Both the position numbers and the translations under genes were made by a program. Below the pieces are notes generated by a model. That model did not search any database. It saw only the letters and a list, made by a program, of their open reading frames with translations, and was not told where the DNA came from. From an uncultured Erysipelotrichaceae bacterium (GTDB lineage: Bacteria > Bacillota_I > Bacilli_A > Erysipelotrichales > Erysipelotrichaceae), in assembly GCA_902793635.1 (NCBI GenBank), contig CADBEA010000001.1, positions 1 to 64,000 of the forward strand: DNA of 64,000 nt, written 5' to 3'. Position 1 is the first letter of the stretch; every line of letters starts with the position of its first letter. Below, in pieces: positions 16,903 to 26,415 of the stretch.

Positions 16903-19031
16903 CTGGCCAGTTCCTCCTCGCTCAGCTGCGACAGAGCAATTTCCTGATAGACAGTGCAGTTCTTCATCAGTTCCGCATGGGAGCCGATGCCGGCAATGCG
17001 GCCTTCGTCAAGCACGACGATCCGATCGGCGTGCATGATCGTGCTGATGCGCTGGGCGACGATGAAGACAGTCGCTTTCGAAGCGGCGACCATCTTGTTG
17101 AGAGCCTCGCGCAGACGGGCGTCCGTCTGATAGTCCAGAGCACTGAAAGTGTCGTCAAAGATGTAGATGCCGGCATTTTTCGTCAGAGCCCGGGCAATGG
17201 AAAGACGCTGCTTCTGACCGCCCGAGACGTTTGTGCCGCCCTGTGAGATTTCTTCCTGAAGACGGTTCGGCATGCGGTCGACAAATTCCTTTGCCTGGGA
17301 TACTTCGAGAGCATTCTCAATGGCTTCGTCGCTGGCATTCTCGTCGGCATAGCGGAGGTTGGACTCCACGGTGCCGGAGAACAGCACGCCTTTCTGCGGA
17401 ACATAGCCGATCCGATCACGCAGTTCCTTCTGCCGCACGTCCCGGATATCCGTGTCACCGATGCGGATACTGCCTTCCGTGACATCGAAGAATCTTGGCA
17501 GCAGATTGACCAGTGTCGATTTGCCCGATCCGGTGGAACCGATGAAGGCAATGGTTTCGCCCGGTTCAGCCGTAAAGGAGATATCGCTCAGAACGTTCTG
17601 CTCAGCGTTGGGGTAACGGAAGGAAACGTGGTCGAAGATGACCGGCAGGTTTTCCTGCGGCAGGGTCTTTGGCTCGGCAGGATCAAGAATGGAAGCTTCG
17701 GTTTCCAGCACTTCAAAGATACGGTTGGCGGAAACTGCGGAGCGGGGAATCATGATGAAGATCACGGCGACGATCATGAAGGAGATCAGCACGTGTGTGG
17801 CATACTGCAGGAAGGCGAGCATGTCACCGATCTGCATTGTGCCAAGATCGATGGCGTTGGCGCCAATCCAGATGATCAGGATCGAAACGCCGCTCATCAG
17901 GAAGGTCATGGTCGGCGAAATGACGGCCAGGACACGGTTCAGGAAAATGTTCAGTTTCGTGATGTCAGTATTGGCTGTATCGAAGCGTTTTTCTTCGTTT
18001 CTCTCATTATTGAAGGCACGGATCACTAGCATGCCGGAAAGCTGTTCGCGGATGACCAGATTCAGACGGTCAACCAGCTTCTGAACGATGCGGAATTTCG
18101 GCATTGTGAACATGAAGGTAACGATCATCAGAACGATCATCAGCAGGATCGTCCAGCCCAGCACCATGGCCAGATTTTTATAGCGCAGCACCTTGAACAG
18201 GGATGTCAGTCCCATCATCGGCGCGAAGAGCACGATTCGCAGCATCATCGTCAGCACCTGCTGAACCTGCTGGACGTCATTGGTCGTACGGGTGATCAGG
18301 GAAGCGGTCGAGAAACGGGACAGTTCCTCCGAGGCGAATGATTCGACTTTGGCGAACACGTCAGCCCGCATATCCCGGGCGGCACCGGTGGCAGTGCGGC
18401 TGGCCAGGTAGCTGGAAGCGATGGCGCAGAGCGAAGCGGCCAGGGCGATGCCCAGCATGATCATGCCTTCATGGAAGATGTAGTCATTCTGGATCTTCTC
18501 GGTATCCATGCCGACTTTCGCATATTCCTTCTTCAGCATCAGGATCTGGGCAGCCTGCAGGTTTTCGGCGGTGAAATCCTTCGTTCTTTCCTGCAGCATT
18601 GTCCGCATGCCGGCTGCCGCGGCCGGATCGTTTTCAATCATCTGCCAGACCATTTCCGGATCCATCTGCATCTGGGAAGCAGCTTCCTCGCTGCTCAGAA
18701 ACGACACGATCAGAAACGGATCGGAGACAGCCTTGCGGACTTCTTCACTGTCCTGTCTGAGTATATAGACACCGTCTTCGTTCTTCTCATAACTGCTGAG
18801 CAGAATCTCGGCATCATTTTTGTCAGTAAAGTACTGCATGCGGGTGAATGTCTCGGCACTGAGCGCCTGCGGCAGGGTATCATTGATGCCGCCGTACTGG
18901 ATGCCGTAGGTAACGATATTGGACATGTAATCAGGCAGGGCCAGATCGAACTGGACCTGCAGAAAAACAAGGCCGATGATCATCAGCACTGAAAACCAGA
19001 ACGGTTTCAGATAGCGCATTGCTTTGATCAT
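16899..19031 (-). CDS. ABC exporter, ATPase-permease half A (degenerate site)
   Basis: 710 residues. Membrane helix 1 (about 12-30) is followed by an extracytoplasmic insertion of some 120 residues before helix 2, then the rest of the exporter domain and an ATPase domain (about 470-700). Walker A is GSTGSGKSTL, signature VSGGQKQR, but Walker B is IYIFDDTFSALD, with Asp where the catalytic Glu should be, and the H-loop residue is Gln (VAQRIST). This is the degenerate partner typical of heterodimeric exporters. GGGAGG precedes the ATG. First gene of the two-gene operon. Confidence 0.93.
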   Translation of the reverse strand: MIKAMRYLKPFWFSVLMIIGLVFLQVQFDLALPDYMSNIVTYGIQYGGINDTLPQALSAETFTRMQYFTDKNDAEILLSSYEKNEDGVYILRQDSEEVRKAVSDPFLIVSFLSSEEAASQMQMDPEMVWQMIENDPAAAAGMRTMLQERTKDFTAENLQAAQILMLKKEYAKVGMDTEKIQNDYIFHEGMIMLGIALAASLCAIASSYLASRTATGAARDMRADVFAKVESFASEELSRFSTASLITRTTNDVQQVQQVLTMMLRIVLFAPMMGLTSLFKVLRYKNLAMVLGWTILLMIVLMIVTFMFTMPKFRIVQKLVDRLNLVIREQLSGMLVIRAFNNERNEEKRFDTANTDITKLNIFLNRVLAVISPTMTFLMSGVSILIIWIGANAIDLGTMQIGDMLAFLQYATHVLISFMIVAVIFIMIPRSAVSANRIFEVLETEASILDPAEPKTLPQENLPVIFDHVSFRYPNAEQNVLSDISFTAEPGETIAFIGSTGSGKSTLVNLLPRFFDVTEGSIRIGDTDIRDVRQKELRDRIGYVPQKGVLFSGTVESNLRYADENASDEAIENALEVSQAKEFVDRMPNRLQEEISQGGTNVSGGQKQRLSIARALTKNAGIYIFDDTFSALDYQTDARLREALNKMVAASKATVFIVAQRISTIMHADRIVVLDEGRIAGIGSHAELMKNCTVYQEIALSQLSEEELAR

Positions 19032-19106
19032 AATGAACCTCCCTGTACTGATATCATCTTAGCAACGTTTCATATTCCTGTGAACGCACATACCTACCAA
19101 TTCGCA

Positions 19107-19112
19107 TATAAT
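19107..19112 (+). promoter_or_regulatory. -10 box of a probable leaderless promoter (sce7726-like gene)
   Basis: TATAAT ends 6 bases before the ATG at 19119, with no ribosome-binding site. Confidence 0.5.
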
Positions 19113-19118
19113 AAAGAC

Positions 19119-19706
19119 ATGACTTTATACGACCGGGATATCAGGGAACCACTCTTTCTGTGGCTGGAAGAAAAATACGGAATGGTGCGCATCATTGAGG
19201 AGAAACAGACCGGCAAGGCACGGGCGGATGCGGTGATGGTCACCGTTGACGAACTGATCGGCATTGAGATCAAAAGTGATGCTGATACCTATACCAGACT
19301 GGAAAACCAGGTGAAATACTATGACTGGTATTATGACCGCAATTATGTCGTTGTCGGCACCAGCCATGCTCAGCATATCGCCGAACATGTGCCGGCCTGG
19401 TGGGGCATCATCACGGCGGAAAGGGAAGCGGACAGGATCGACTTCTATGAAATGCGACAGCCGCAGGTGAATCCGAAGCGGAAGATGAAGCGGAAGATCA
19501 CCCTGCTGTGGCGGCCGGAACTGGTCCGCATACAGAAGCGCAACCATCTGCCCGCCTACAAAGAAAAAGCGAAGAAATTCGTGCAGGAGAGGATCCTCGC
19601 AAAGATACCGGAAGAACAGCTGCACCGGGAAATTTCCCGGGAACTGTTTGAGAGGGACTATACACTGATCGAGGCGGAACTGGAGGAATACAGACAGCGG
19701 AAATGA
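19119..19706 (+). CDS. sce7726-like PD-(D/E)XK-fold protein
   Basis: 195 residues. The core RADAVMVTVDELIGIEIKSDADTY has the Asp...Glu-x-Lys arrangement of the PD-(D/E)XK nuclease fold, and RLENQVKYYD and PAWWGIIT match the sce7726 family. Homologues are predicted nucleases, some near mobile or defence genes, but the function is untested. The C-terminal third is rich in Lys, Arg and Glu and could bind nucleic acid. The ATG at 19119 is chosen because the upstream in-frame start (19080) would place translation across the -10 box. Confidence 0.75.
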   Translation: MTLYDRDIREPLFLWLEEKYGMVRIIEEKQTGKARADAVMVTVDELIGIEIKSDADTYTRLENQVKYYDWYYDRNYVVVGTSHAQHIAEHVPAWWGIITAEREADRIDFYEMRQPQVNPKRKMKRKITLLWRPELVRIQKRNHLPAYKEKAKKFVQERILAKIPEEQLHREISRELFERDYTLIEAELEEYRQRK

Positions 19707-19763
19707 ACAGCTGCCATTTTGATGGTATGATAAGTTTGTAACACGAGAAAAAGGTAAGACCAG

Positions 19764-20825
19764 ATGGAAGAGAATACAGCATATCTGAGGATCTACGAAC
19801 AGCTGCGGGAAGAAATCACCGGCGGCATTTATCCTTATGGCCGCAAGATTCCTTCCAAGCGGAGTCTGGCTGATATGTATAACGTCAGTGTCATCACGGT
19901 GGAACACGCCCTCGCACTTCTTGCCGAGGAAGGCTACATTGAGAAGAAGGAACGCAGCGGCTGCTATGTCATCTACCGGCAGGAAGACCTGATGGATACC
20001 GGCCGCAGCCACCGGATGCGTCTGCATTATGTACCGGAAGAGGGGACATTCCCCTACAGTGTCTACGTCCGGGCAGTCCGCAAGGTCCTGAATGACTATG
20101 GTGAAGCAGTTATGCAGAGAACGGAAGGCAGCGGCTCGCTGATCCTGCGCCAGGCGATATCCGCCTATCTGCAGAGATGCCGCAGTATGCACGCGGATCC
20201 CGAACAGATTGTCATCGGCTCCGGTGCCGAGTATCTGTATGGTCTGAGTGTGCAGATGCTGGGCCGCTATCGGATCTATGGCATCGAGGATCCCTGTTAT
20301 GAAAAGATCCGCCTGATCTACCGCAGCAGCGGGGTCAGACTGGACCCGCTGAAAATGGGTGAAAACGGCATTCTCAGCAGCGAACTGGAACGAACGCCGG
20401 CCTCGGTTCTGCACGTGACGCCGTACTACAGCTATCCGTCCGGCAAAAGCGCTGACGCGTCAAAACGGAATGAATATATCCGCTGGGCTTCCACGAAGAA
20501 TGCCTGGCTGATCGAAGACGACTACGCTTCGGAATTTGCCGGCAATCTGAAAACCGAGAAGACACTGTTCGCCCGTGATCCGAAGGAACATGTCATTTAC
20601 ATCAATTCGTTTACCAGAACCATTGCCCCGTCGATCAGAATCGCCTATATGATCCTGCCGGAGACCCACAGCAAGGCTCTGCTGCAGCGCATCCAGGGAC
20701 GCTCCTGCACGGTTTCCACACTGTCGCAGCTGGTGCTTGCCGAACTGCTGAACAGCGGCAGTTTTGAAAGGCATATCAACCGTCTGCGGCGGCGCAGCCG
20801 GAAGTCTAATAATATAAGGAAATAA
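19764..20825 (+). CDS. MocR-type GntR regulator with a degenerate, shortened aminotransferase domain
   Basis: 353 residues. The N-terminal GntR winged helix (about 1-72) has YEQLREEITGG, IPSKRSLADMYNVSVITVEHAL. A class-I aminotransferase-like domain follows (HVTPYYSYPSG, LIEDDYASEF, and SFTRTIAPSIRIAY). In active-fold MocR proteins the last motif is SFSKxLxPxxR, so the PLP-binding Lys is replaced by Arg285 here. The protein also ends about 100 residues early, just after HINRLRRR, missing the small domain. It probably cannot bind PLP as a Schiff base. Possible regulator of nearby genes; target unknown. Confidence 0.8.
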   Translation: MEENTAYLRIYEQLREEITGGIYPYGRKIPSKRSLADMYNVSVITVEHALALLAEEGYIEKKERSGCYVIYRQEDLMDTGRSHRMRLHYVPEEGTFPYSVYVRAVRKVLNDYGEAVMQRTEGSGSLILRQAISAYLQRCRSMHADPEQIVIGSGAEYLYGLSVQMLGRYRIYGIEDPCYEKIRLIYRSSGVRLDPLKMGENGILSSELERTPASVLHVTPYYSYPSGKSADASKRNEYIRWASTKNAWLIEDDYASEFAGNLKTEKTLFARDPKEHVIYINSFTRTIAPSIRIAYMILPETHSKALLQRIQGRSCTVSTLSQLVLAELLNSGSFERHINRLRRRSRKSNNIRK

Positions 20826-20828
20826 TCT

Positions 20829-20856
20829 GTTGCCTTTTTGAAGGTCTTTGGTATGA
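20829..20856 (+). promoter_or_regulatory. Promoter of the purine operon leader
   Basis: TTGCCT, a 16-base spacer and TATGAT with an extended -10 (TTGG-TATGAT). Transcription would begin near 20863, giving a leader of about 207 bases before purE. Confidence 0.5.
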
Positions 20857-20894
20857 TGATAGTGTTCTTTTTGTTTCCGGACGGAAGGAGTGCC

Positions 20895-21011
20895 ATGACA
20901 GAAATGTTCAGACGATTCCAGCAGAAAAAAAACGACGGCCGAACAGACGGAATCTGTGCAGCGGCAGGGATTTTTTCTTACGGAAACAGAAGACAGAATC
21001 AGACTCGATAG
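20895..21011 (+). CDS. 38-residue leader ORF upstream of purE
   Basis: A short ORF with a strong GGAAGGAG site 4 bases before the ATG. The peptide starts MTEMFRRFQQKKNDGR and is basic and Gln-rich. Its TAG stop is immediately followed by the hairpin at 21012-21046. It may be a leader peptide whose translation tunes the attenuator, or a small protein of its own; neither is shown. I do not recognise the sequence. Confidence 0.4.
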   Translation: MTEMFRRFQQKKNDGRTDGICAAAGIFSYGNRRQNQTR

Positions 21012-21050
21012 AAAACAGCCTATGGAAGCACTCCACAGGCTGTTTTATTT
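21012..21050 (+). terminator. Terminator-like hairpin (attenuator candidate) before purE
   Basis: Ten-base arms AAAACAGCCT/AGGCTGTTTT with a further inner stem TGGA/TCCA, followed by TTTTATTT. It ends about 20 bases before the purE ATG, inside the leader, so it could decide read-through into the purine operon. Confidence 0.65.
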
Positions 21051-21069
21051 GAAAGAGGAGGAAATCAGG

Positions 21070-21567
21070 ATGAAAAAAGTAGCTGTTGTCATGGGATCTG
21101 ACAGCGATCTGCCGGTTATGGCGAAGGCTGTCAAGGTTCTTGAAGAATACGGCATCCCCTATGAAGCGCATGTTTATTCCGCTCACCGCACACCGGAACA
21201 GGCGGCCGAATTCGCCGCCAATGCCCGGGCCAACGGCTTCGGTGTGATCATTGCCGGCGCCGGTATGGCTGCGGCTCTGGCCGGTGTTCTGGCCGGTCAT
21301 ACGACTCTGCCGGTCATTGGTGTACCGCTGAAGTCAGCAGTGCTTGACGGAGTGGACGCTTTATATTCGACCGTCATGATGCCAAGCGGCATCCCGGTTG
21401 CCACAGTTGCGATCGACGGAGCCAAGAACGCGGCGTATCTCGCTGCTGAGATCCTTGCCCTGAGTGATGACAGCCTGGCGGAAAAGATTGCGGCGGATAG
21501 GGAAAAGCAGAAGGAAAACGTTCTGAAGAAAGATGCCGGACTGGCAGCACGGCTGCAGGAATTCTGA
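21070..21567 (+). CDS. purE: 5-(carboxyamino)imidazole ribonucleotide mutase, PurE class I
   Basis: 165 residues. Converts N5-CAIR to CAIR in de novo purine synthesis. The N-terminal phosphate loop [12 protein letters not shown], the catalytic His loop YSAHRTPEQ, and [27 protein letters not shown] are typical of class I (bacterial) PurE, which needs PurK; purK is not in the window. GAGGAGG sits at 21055-21061. First gene of the purE-M-N-O-H-D-L operon. Confidence 0.97.
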   Translation: MKKVAVVMGSDSDLPVMAKAVKVLEEYGIPYEAHVYSAHRTPEQAAEFAANARANGFGVIIAGAGMAAALAGVLAGHTTLPVIGVPLKSAVLDGVDALYSTVMMPSGIPVATVAIDGAKNAAYLAAEILALSDDSLAEKIAADREKQKENVLKKDAGLAARLQEF

Positions 21568-21580
21568 GAAAGGATATGAT

Positions 21581-22627
21581 ATGGAAAAGAGTTACAGTGA
21601 CAGCTATAAAGAAGCGGGCGTCGACGTAACAGCCGGATATCAGGCTGTTGAACTGATGAAGAAACATGTGGCCAGGACAAAGATCCCCGGTGTCATGGAA
21701 GGCATCGGTGGCTTCGGCGGTCTGTTCGCACCCCAGCTGGAAGGTTATGAAAAGCCGGTGCTGGTTTCCGGCACTGACGGTGTCGGCACCAAGGTAAAAC
21801 TGGCCTTCATGCTGGATAAACATGACACGGTCGGCATCGACTGTGTTGCCATGTGCGTCAATGATATCGTATGCACCGGCGGTGCGCCGCTCTTCTTTCT
21901 GGACTATATTGCCTGCGGCAAAAACGTTCCGGAAAAGATCGCGGCAATCGTCAGCGGTGTGGCGGAAGGCTGCGTTCAGGCCGGCTGCGCGCTGGTCGGC
22001 GGTGAAACAGCCGAACATCCAGGCCTGATGGATCCGGACGAATATGATCTGGCCGGTTTCTCGGTCGGCATCGTTGACGAAAAGAAGATCCTCGACAAGA
22101 CAAATGTCAAAGCCGGCGATGTCATCATCGGCCTGGCTTCCACCGGTGTGCATTCCAACGGCTTCTCACTGGTCAGAAAAGTCTTTGACATCGAAAACAG
22201 CGATGCCATTCACCAGTATGCGGAAGAACTTGGCGCGCCGCTTGGCGAAGTGCTTCTGACACCGACCCGCATCTATGTAAAACCGGTTCTTGAACTGCTG
22301 AAGCAGGTCAATGTGAAATCGATCGCCCATATTACCGGCGGCGGTTTCTATGAGAATCTGCCGCGTGCCTACGGCGAAGATCTGAACGCCGTCGTGCACA
22401 AGGGAAGCTGGGAAGTACTGCCCATCTTCAGACTGATCCAGAAAGTCGGCCAGATTCCCGAACATGATATGTACAACACCTTCAACATGGGTGTCGGCAT
22501 GGCGGTGATCACCGCGGCGGAAGATGCTGAAAAGGCTATTGCCGTTCTGCAGGAAGCCGGCATCAAGGCATCCGTGATCGGTGAAATGACGGCCGGTGAT
22601 CATTCCGTCGTCATCGAGGAAAACTGA
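21581..22627 (+). CDS. purM: Phosphoribosylformylglycinamidine cyclo-ligase (AIR synthase)
   Basis: 348 residues, full length. Closes FGAM to AIR using ATP. Landmarks: [71 protein letters not shown] and [16 protein letters not shown] at 21581 follows AAAGG with 8-base spacing. It sits 13 bases after purE and one base before purN. Confidence 0.97.
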   Translation: MEKSYSDSYKEAGVDVTAGYQAVELMKKHVARTKIPGVMEGIGGFGGLFAPQLEGYEKPVLVSGTDGVGTKVKLAFMLDKHDTVGIDCVAMCVNDIVCTGGAPLFFLDYIACGKNVPEKIAAIVSGVAEGCVQAGCALVGGETAEHPGLMDPDEYDLAGFSVGIVDEKKILDKTNVKAGDVIIGLASTGVHSNGFSLVRKVFDIENSDAIHQYAEELGAPLGEVLLTPTRIYVKPVLELLKQVNVKSIAHITGGGFYENLPRAYGEDLNAVVHKGSWEVLPIFRLIQKVGQIPEHDMYNTFNMGVGMAVITAAEDAEKAIAVLQEAGIKASVIGEMTAGDHSVVIEEN

Positions 22628-22628
22628 T

Positions 22629-23234
22629 ATGACAAGAATAGCTGTGATGGTAAGCGGCGGCGGAACCAATCTGCAGGCACTGCTTGACGCGGCCGCGGCC
22701 GGCCGAATTCCCCATGGTGAATTTGCCCTGGTGATTGCCAGCAACCCGTCCGCCTATGCATTGGAAAGAGCGAAAAAGGCCGGCATTGAAAGCACCGTCG
22801 TCCGCCGGAAAGACTATCCGGATCAGGACAGCTTTGATCAGGCCATTGTCGATGTCCTGCATGAACATGACATTGACATGGTGATCCTGGCCGGTTATCT
22901 GAGCATTCTCGGCGGTGTCATGATCGAAGCTTACCGTGACCGCATTATCAATATTCATCCATCCCTGATCCCGAGCTTCTGCGGCAAGGGATTCTACGGC
23001 CTGAAGGTCCACGAGGCAGCCCTGGAAAGAGGCGTAAAGGTGACCGGGGCCACCGTCCATCTCGTCAATGAGATTCCTGACGGCGGCCGCATCCTGCTGC
23101 AGAAAGCAGTGGCCGTGGAAGACGGTGACACACCGGAAGTGCTGCAGAAAAGGGTAATGGAACAGGCAGAATGGATTTTACTGCCGCAGGCAGCGGAATT
23201 GCTGGCCCGGCAGCTGGAGGAGGAAAACAGATGA
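22629..23234 (+). CDS. purN: Phosphoribosylglycinamide formyltransferase
   Basis: 201 residues. Transfers a formyl group from 10-formyl-THF to GAR. N-terminal VSGGGTNLQALLDA binds the phosphate; the catalytic Asn-His pair lies in NIHPSLIPSF and the Asp in EIPDGGRILLQ. The typical HPSLLPaFpG strand is HPSLIPSFCG here. It begins just after the purM stop and its TGA overlaps the purO ATG. Confidence 0.96.
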   Translation: MTRIAVMVSGGGTNLQALLDAAAAGRIPHGEFALVIASNPSAYALERAKKAGIESTVVRRKDYPDQDSFDQAIVDVLHEHDIDMVILAGYLSILGGVMIEAYRDRIINIHPSLIPSFCGKGFYGLKVHEAALERGVKVTGATVHLVNEIPDGGRILLQKAVAVEDGDTPEVLQKRVMEQAEWILLPQAAELLARQLEEENR

Positions 23235-23935
23235 AAGCAGTGAATTTATTTGAGTATCTCAGCAATAACGAGTATCCGGGCCGCGGTATCGCCATCGGCA
23301 GATGCCCGTGCGGAAAGAAAATGCGGATCGCCTACTTTATCATGGGCCGCAGCGAAAACAGCCGCAACCGTGTCTTTGTCGAAGAAGGCCAGGGTATCCG
23401 TACCGAAGCCTTTGATCCTTCTAAAATGGTTGATCCGTCACTGATCATTTATTCACCGGTCCGCGTATACGGCAATACGCAGATCGTCACCAACGGCGAT
23501 CAGACGGACACTGTCTATGATTTCCTGGCAGCCGGCAAATCCTTTGAGGATGCCCTGCGGACAAGAACCTTTGAGCCGGACGGACCGAACTGGACACCGC
23601 GTATCTCGGCGGTCGTCAACGGCGCCGGCTATACAATGTCGATCCTGAAGAGTGCCGACGGCAATGAAAACGCCGTGCACAGACAGTTCTTCGATTTTAC
23701 CGATGAACTGCCGGGCTTCGGCCATATCATTCACACCTACCGTGAAAACGGCAGCCCGATCCCTTCCTTCGAAGGCGAACCGGTTCTCTGGGAAATGGAA
23801 AAAGAGTCGTTTGAAGACTTTTCCGATCATGTCTGGGAAGCACTGAATCCCGACAACAAAGTCTCACTGTTCACCAGATCCATCAATCTGGAAGACGGTA
23901 CAATGGAAACAAGGATCTATAACAAGAACAAATAA
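23231..23935 (+). CDS. purO: IMP cyclohydrolase, PurO type
   Basis: 234 residues of the PurO fold, known first from archaea, which closes FAICAR to IMP. The N-terminus PGRGIAIG, MGRSENSRNR, YSPVRVYGNTQIVTNGDQTDTV and WTPRISAVVNG follow the PurO pattern. The next gene supplies only AICAR transformylase, so this enzyme replaces the cyclohydrolase half of a normal bifunctional PurH. GGAGGAGG precedes the ATG, which overlaps the purN stop. Confidence 0.9.
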   Translation: MKAVNLFEYLSNNEYPGRGIAIGRCPCGKKMRIAYFIMGRSENSRNRVFVEEGQGIRTEAFDPSKMVDPSLIIYSPVRVYGNTQIVTNGDQTDTVYDFLAAGKSFEDALRTRTFEPDGPNWTPRISAVVNGAGYTMSILKSADGNENAVHRQFFDFTDELPGFGHIIHTYRENGSPIPSFEGEPVLWEMEKESFEDFSDHVWEALNPDNKVSLFTRSINLEDGTMETRIYNKNK

Positions 23936-23950
23936 GAGGAGGACGAAATC

Positions 23951-25126
23951 ATGGCAAAAGAACTCGCACTGAAATATGGCTGCAACCCCAACCAGAAACC
24001 ATCCCGCATCTTCATGGAAGAAGGCGAACTGCCGGTTACCGTACTGAACGGCCGGCCGGGCTATATCAACTTCATGGACGCCCTGAACAGCTGGCAGCTG
24101 GTCAAGGAACTCAAGGAAGCCACCGGTCTGCCGGCGGCTGCCAGTTTCAAGCACGTTTCGCCGGCCGGTGCCGCTGTCGGCACACCGCTGAGCGATGTTG
24201 AAAAACAGATCTATTTCACCGGCGACCAGGAACTGTCACCGATCGCCTGCGCATATGCCAAGGCAAGAGGCGCGGACCGTATGAGCTCCTATGGTGACTG
24301 GGCTGCTCTGTCTGATGTCTGTGACAAGGATACAGCGCTGCTGATCCGCAAGGAAGTTTCCGACGGCGTGATCGCCCCGGGCTATACGGAAGAAGCTCTG
24401 GAAATCCTCAGAACCAAGCGGAACGGCAACTACAATGTCGTTCAGATCGATCCGGACTATGTTCCGCAGGAAATCGAACGCAAGCAGGTGTTCGGCATTA
24501 CCTTCGAACAGGGCCGCAACAATATCAAGATCGACGATTCTCTGTTCACCAATATCGTGACCGCCAACAAGGATCTGCCGGAAAGTGCCATCCGCGATCT
24601 GAAGCTGGCGCTGATCACGCTGAAATATACGCAGTCCAATTCCGTTGCCTATGCCAAGGACGGCCAGGCAATCGGTATCGGTGCCGGTCAGCAGTCACGT
24701 GTACACTGCACACGTCTGGCCGGACAGAAGGCTGACAACTGGTGGATGCGTCAGAACCCGAAAGTACTGGCTCTGCCGTTCCGTCCGGATATCAGAAGAG
24801 CTGACCGCGACAATACGATCGACGTATACATCGGCGATGAATACGAAGACGTTCTCAGAGACGGAACATGGGAACTGTTCTTCACCGAGAAGCCGGAACC
24901 GCTGACGGTCGAAGAAAAGAAAGCATGGCTGGCGAAGAACACCGGTGTCGCGCTTGGCTCCGATGCCTTCTTCCCGTTCGGCGACAATATCGAACGTGCC
25001 CATAAGAGCGGTGTCTGCTATATCGCTGAACCGGGCGGCTCGATCCGTGACGACAATGTCATCGAAACCTGCGACCGTTACGGCATTACCATGGTCTTTA
25101 ACGGAGTGCGTCTGTTCCACCATTAA
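23951..25126 (+). CDS. purH: AICAR formyltransferase without the IMP cyclohydrolase domain
   Basis: 391 residues matching only the transformylase part of Pur[27 protein letters not shown] (with the catalytic Lys-His), [45 protein letters not shown] and [14 protein letters not shown]. The N-terminal MGS-like cyclohydrolase domain (about 200 residues) is absent, and PurO fills that step. AAGAGGAGG lies before the ATG. Gene symbol follows the PurH family name. Confidence 0.93.
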   Translation: MAKELALKYGCNPNQKPSRIFMEEGELPVTVLNGRPGYINFMDALNSWQLVKELKEATGLPAAASFKHVSPAGAAVGTPLSDVEKQIYFTGDQELSPIACAYAKARGADRMSSYGDWAALSDVCDKDTALLIRKEVSDGVIAPGYTEEALEILRTKRNGNYNVVQIDPDYVPQEIERKQVFGITFEQGRNNIKIDDSLFTNIVTANKDLPESAIRDLKLALITLKYTQSNSVAYAKDGQAIGIGAGQQSRVHCTRLAGQKADNWWMRQNPKVLALPFRPDIRRADRDNTIDVYIGDEYEDVLRDGTWELFFTEKPEPLTVEEKKAWLAKNTGVALGSDAFFPFGDNIERAHKSGVCYIAEPGGSIRDDNVIETCDRYGITMVFNGVRLFHH

Positions 25127-25137
25127 TGGAGGCGAAA

Positions 25138-26415
25138 ATGAAAGTTCTTGTTGTAGGTTCGGGCGGCCGTGAACATGCGGTCATTCGTAAACTGAAAGAA
25201 AATAAAACCATTGACCGCATCATCTGCGCACCCGGCAACGGCGGTATCTCCGCTGATGCCGAATGCGTGAACATCAAGGCAACTGATGTTGCGGCAATGG
25301 CTGAATACGCTGAAAAGGAAGGCGTCGATTTTGTTGTCGTGACGCCGGACGATCCGCTTGCCATGGGTATGGTCGATGCCATTGAGGCAAAGGGCATTCC
25401 CTGCTTCGGACCTTCCAAAGCGGCCGCCGTCATCGAAGCATCCAAGGTTTTTTCGAAAAACCTGATGAAGAAATACGGCATTCCGACAGCCTCCTATGAA
25501 GTATTTGAAGAAGCCGACAAGGCGCTGCAGTACATTCTGGACAAAAATGAATATCCGGCCGTCATCAAGGCTGATGGTCTGGCCCTCGGCAAAGGTGTGC
25601 TGATCGCCAAAGACGCCGCGGAAGCGGAGGAAGCCGTTAAGGAACTGATGATCGACCAGTCTTTCGGACAGGCCGGCAGCCGGGTCGTTGTCGAAGAATT
25701 CATGACCGGTCCGGAAGTATCCGTACTGGCTTTCACGGACGGCAAAGTCATTAAACCTATGGTATCCTCGATGGACCACAAGCGCGCCAATGACAACGAC
25801 GAAGGTCTGAATACCGGCGGTATGGGCACCATCGCGCCCTCACCGTTCTATACGAAGGAAATCGCCGAGCAGTGCATGAAGGAAATCTTCCTGCCGACTG
25901 TCGCGGCGATGAACGCGGAAGGCAGAACCTTCAAAGGCTGCCTGTACTTCGGTCTGATGTTAACACCGAAGGGACCGCGGGTCGTTGAATACAACTGCCG
26001 CTTCGGTGATCCGGAAACCCAGGTCGTACTGCCATTGCTGAAGACGGATCTGTTCACCATTATGCAGGCCTGCCGTAACGGCAGTCTGCAGGATGTCGAA
26101 ATCGAATGGTCCGAAGAAGCCTGCGCATGCGTCATCGAGGCATCCGGCGGTTATCCGCAGAGCTATCAGAAGGGCTATGAGATCCATGGTCTGGATGAAA
26201 ACGGCCAGCGGGCAGGCGTCATCATATATCATGCCGGCACCCGCCGGGAAGACGGTAAATACCTGACCAACGGCGGCCGCGTCCTTGGCATCACAGCCAC
26301 CGGCGCGACGCTGAAAGACGCACTTGCGAAAGCATATGAGGCGGTCGGGGAAATCGGCTTCAAGGATATGCATTACCGTACGGATATCGGCGGAAAAGTG
26401 AGGGATCTGGTATGA
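25138..26415 (+). CDS. purD: Phosphoribosylamine--glycine ligase (GAR synthetase)
   Basis: 425 residues, full-length ATP-grasp enzyme joining phosphoribosylamine and glycine. Landmarks: VLVVGSGGREHAV, DFVVVTPDDPLAMGMVDAI, FGPSKAAAVIEASK, VIKADGLALGKGV, VVEEFMTGPEVSVLAF and NCRFGDPETQVVLP. The start at 25138 is supported by GGAGG 5 bases upstream. Its TGA overlaps the purL ATG. Confidence 0.97.
   Translation: MKVLVVGSGGREHAVIRKLKENKTIDRIICAPGNGGISADAECVNIKATDVAAMAEYAEKEGVDFVVVTPDDPLAMGMVDAIEAKGIPCFGPSKAAAVIEASKVFSKNLMKKYGIPTASYEVFEEADKALQYILDKNEYPAVIKADGLALGKGVLIAKDAAEAEEAVKELMIDQSFGQAGSRVVVEEFMTGPEVSVLAFTDGKVIKPMVSSMDHKRANDNDEGLNTGGMGTIAPSPFYTKEIAEQCMKEIFLPTVAAMNAEGRTFKGCLYFGLMLTPKGPRVVEYNCRFGDPETQVVLPLLKTDLFTIMQACRNGSLQDVEIEWSEEACACVIEASGGYPQSYQKGYEIHGLDENGQRAGVIIYHAGTRREDGKYLTNGGRVLGITATGATLKDALAKAYEAVGEIGFKDMHYRTDIGGKVRDLV

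Noticed and set aside
20863-21070. Purine riboswitch upstream of purE
   Set aside because: I cannot find the conserved core pattern; only the small ORF and the hairpin are evident.
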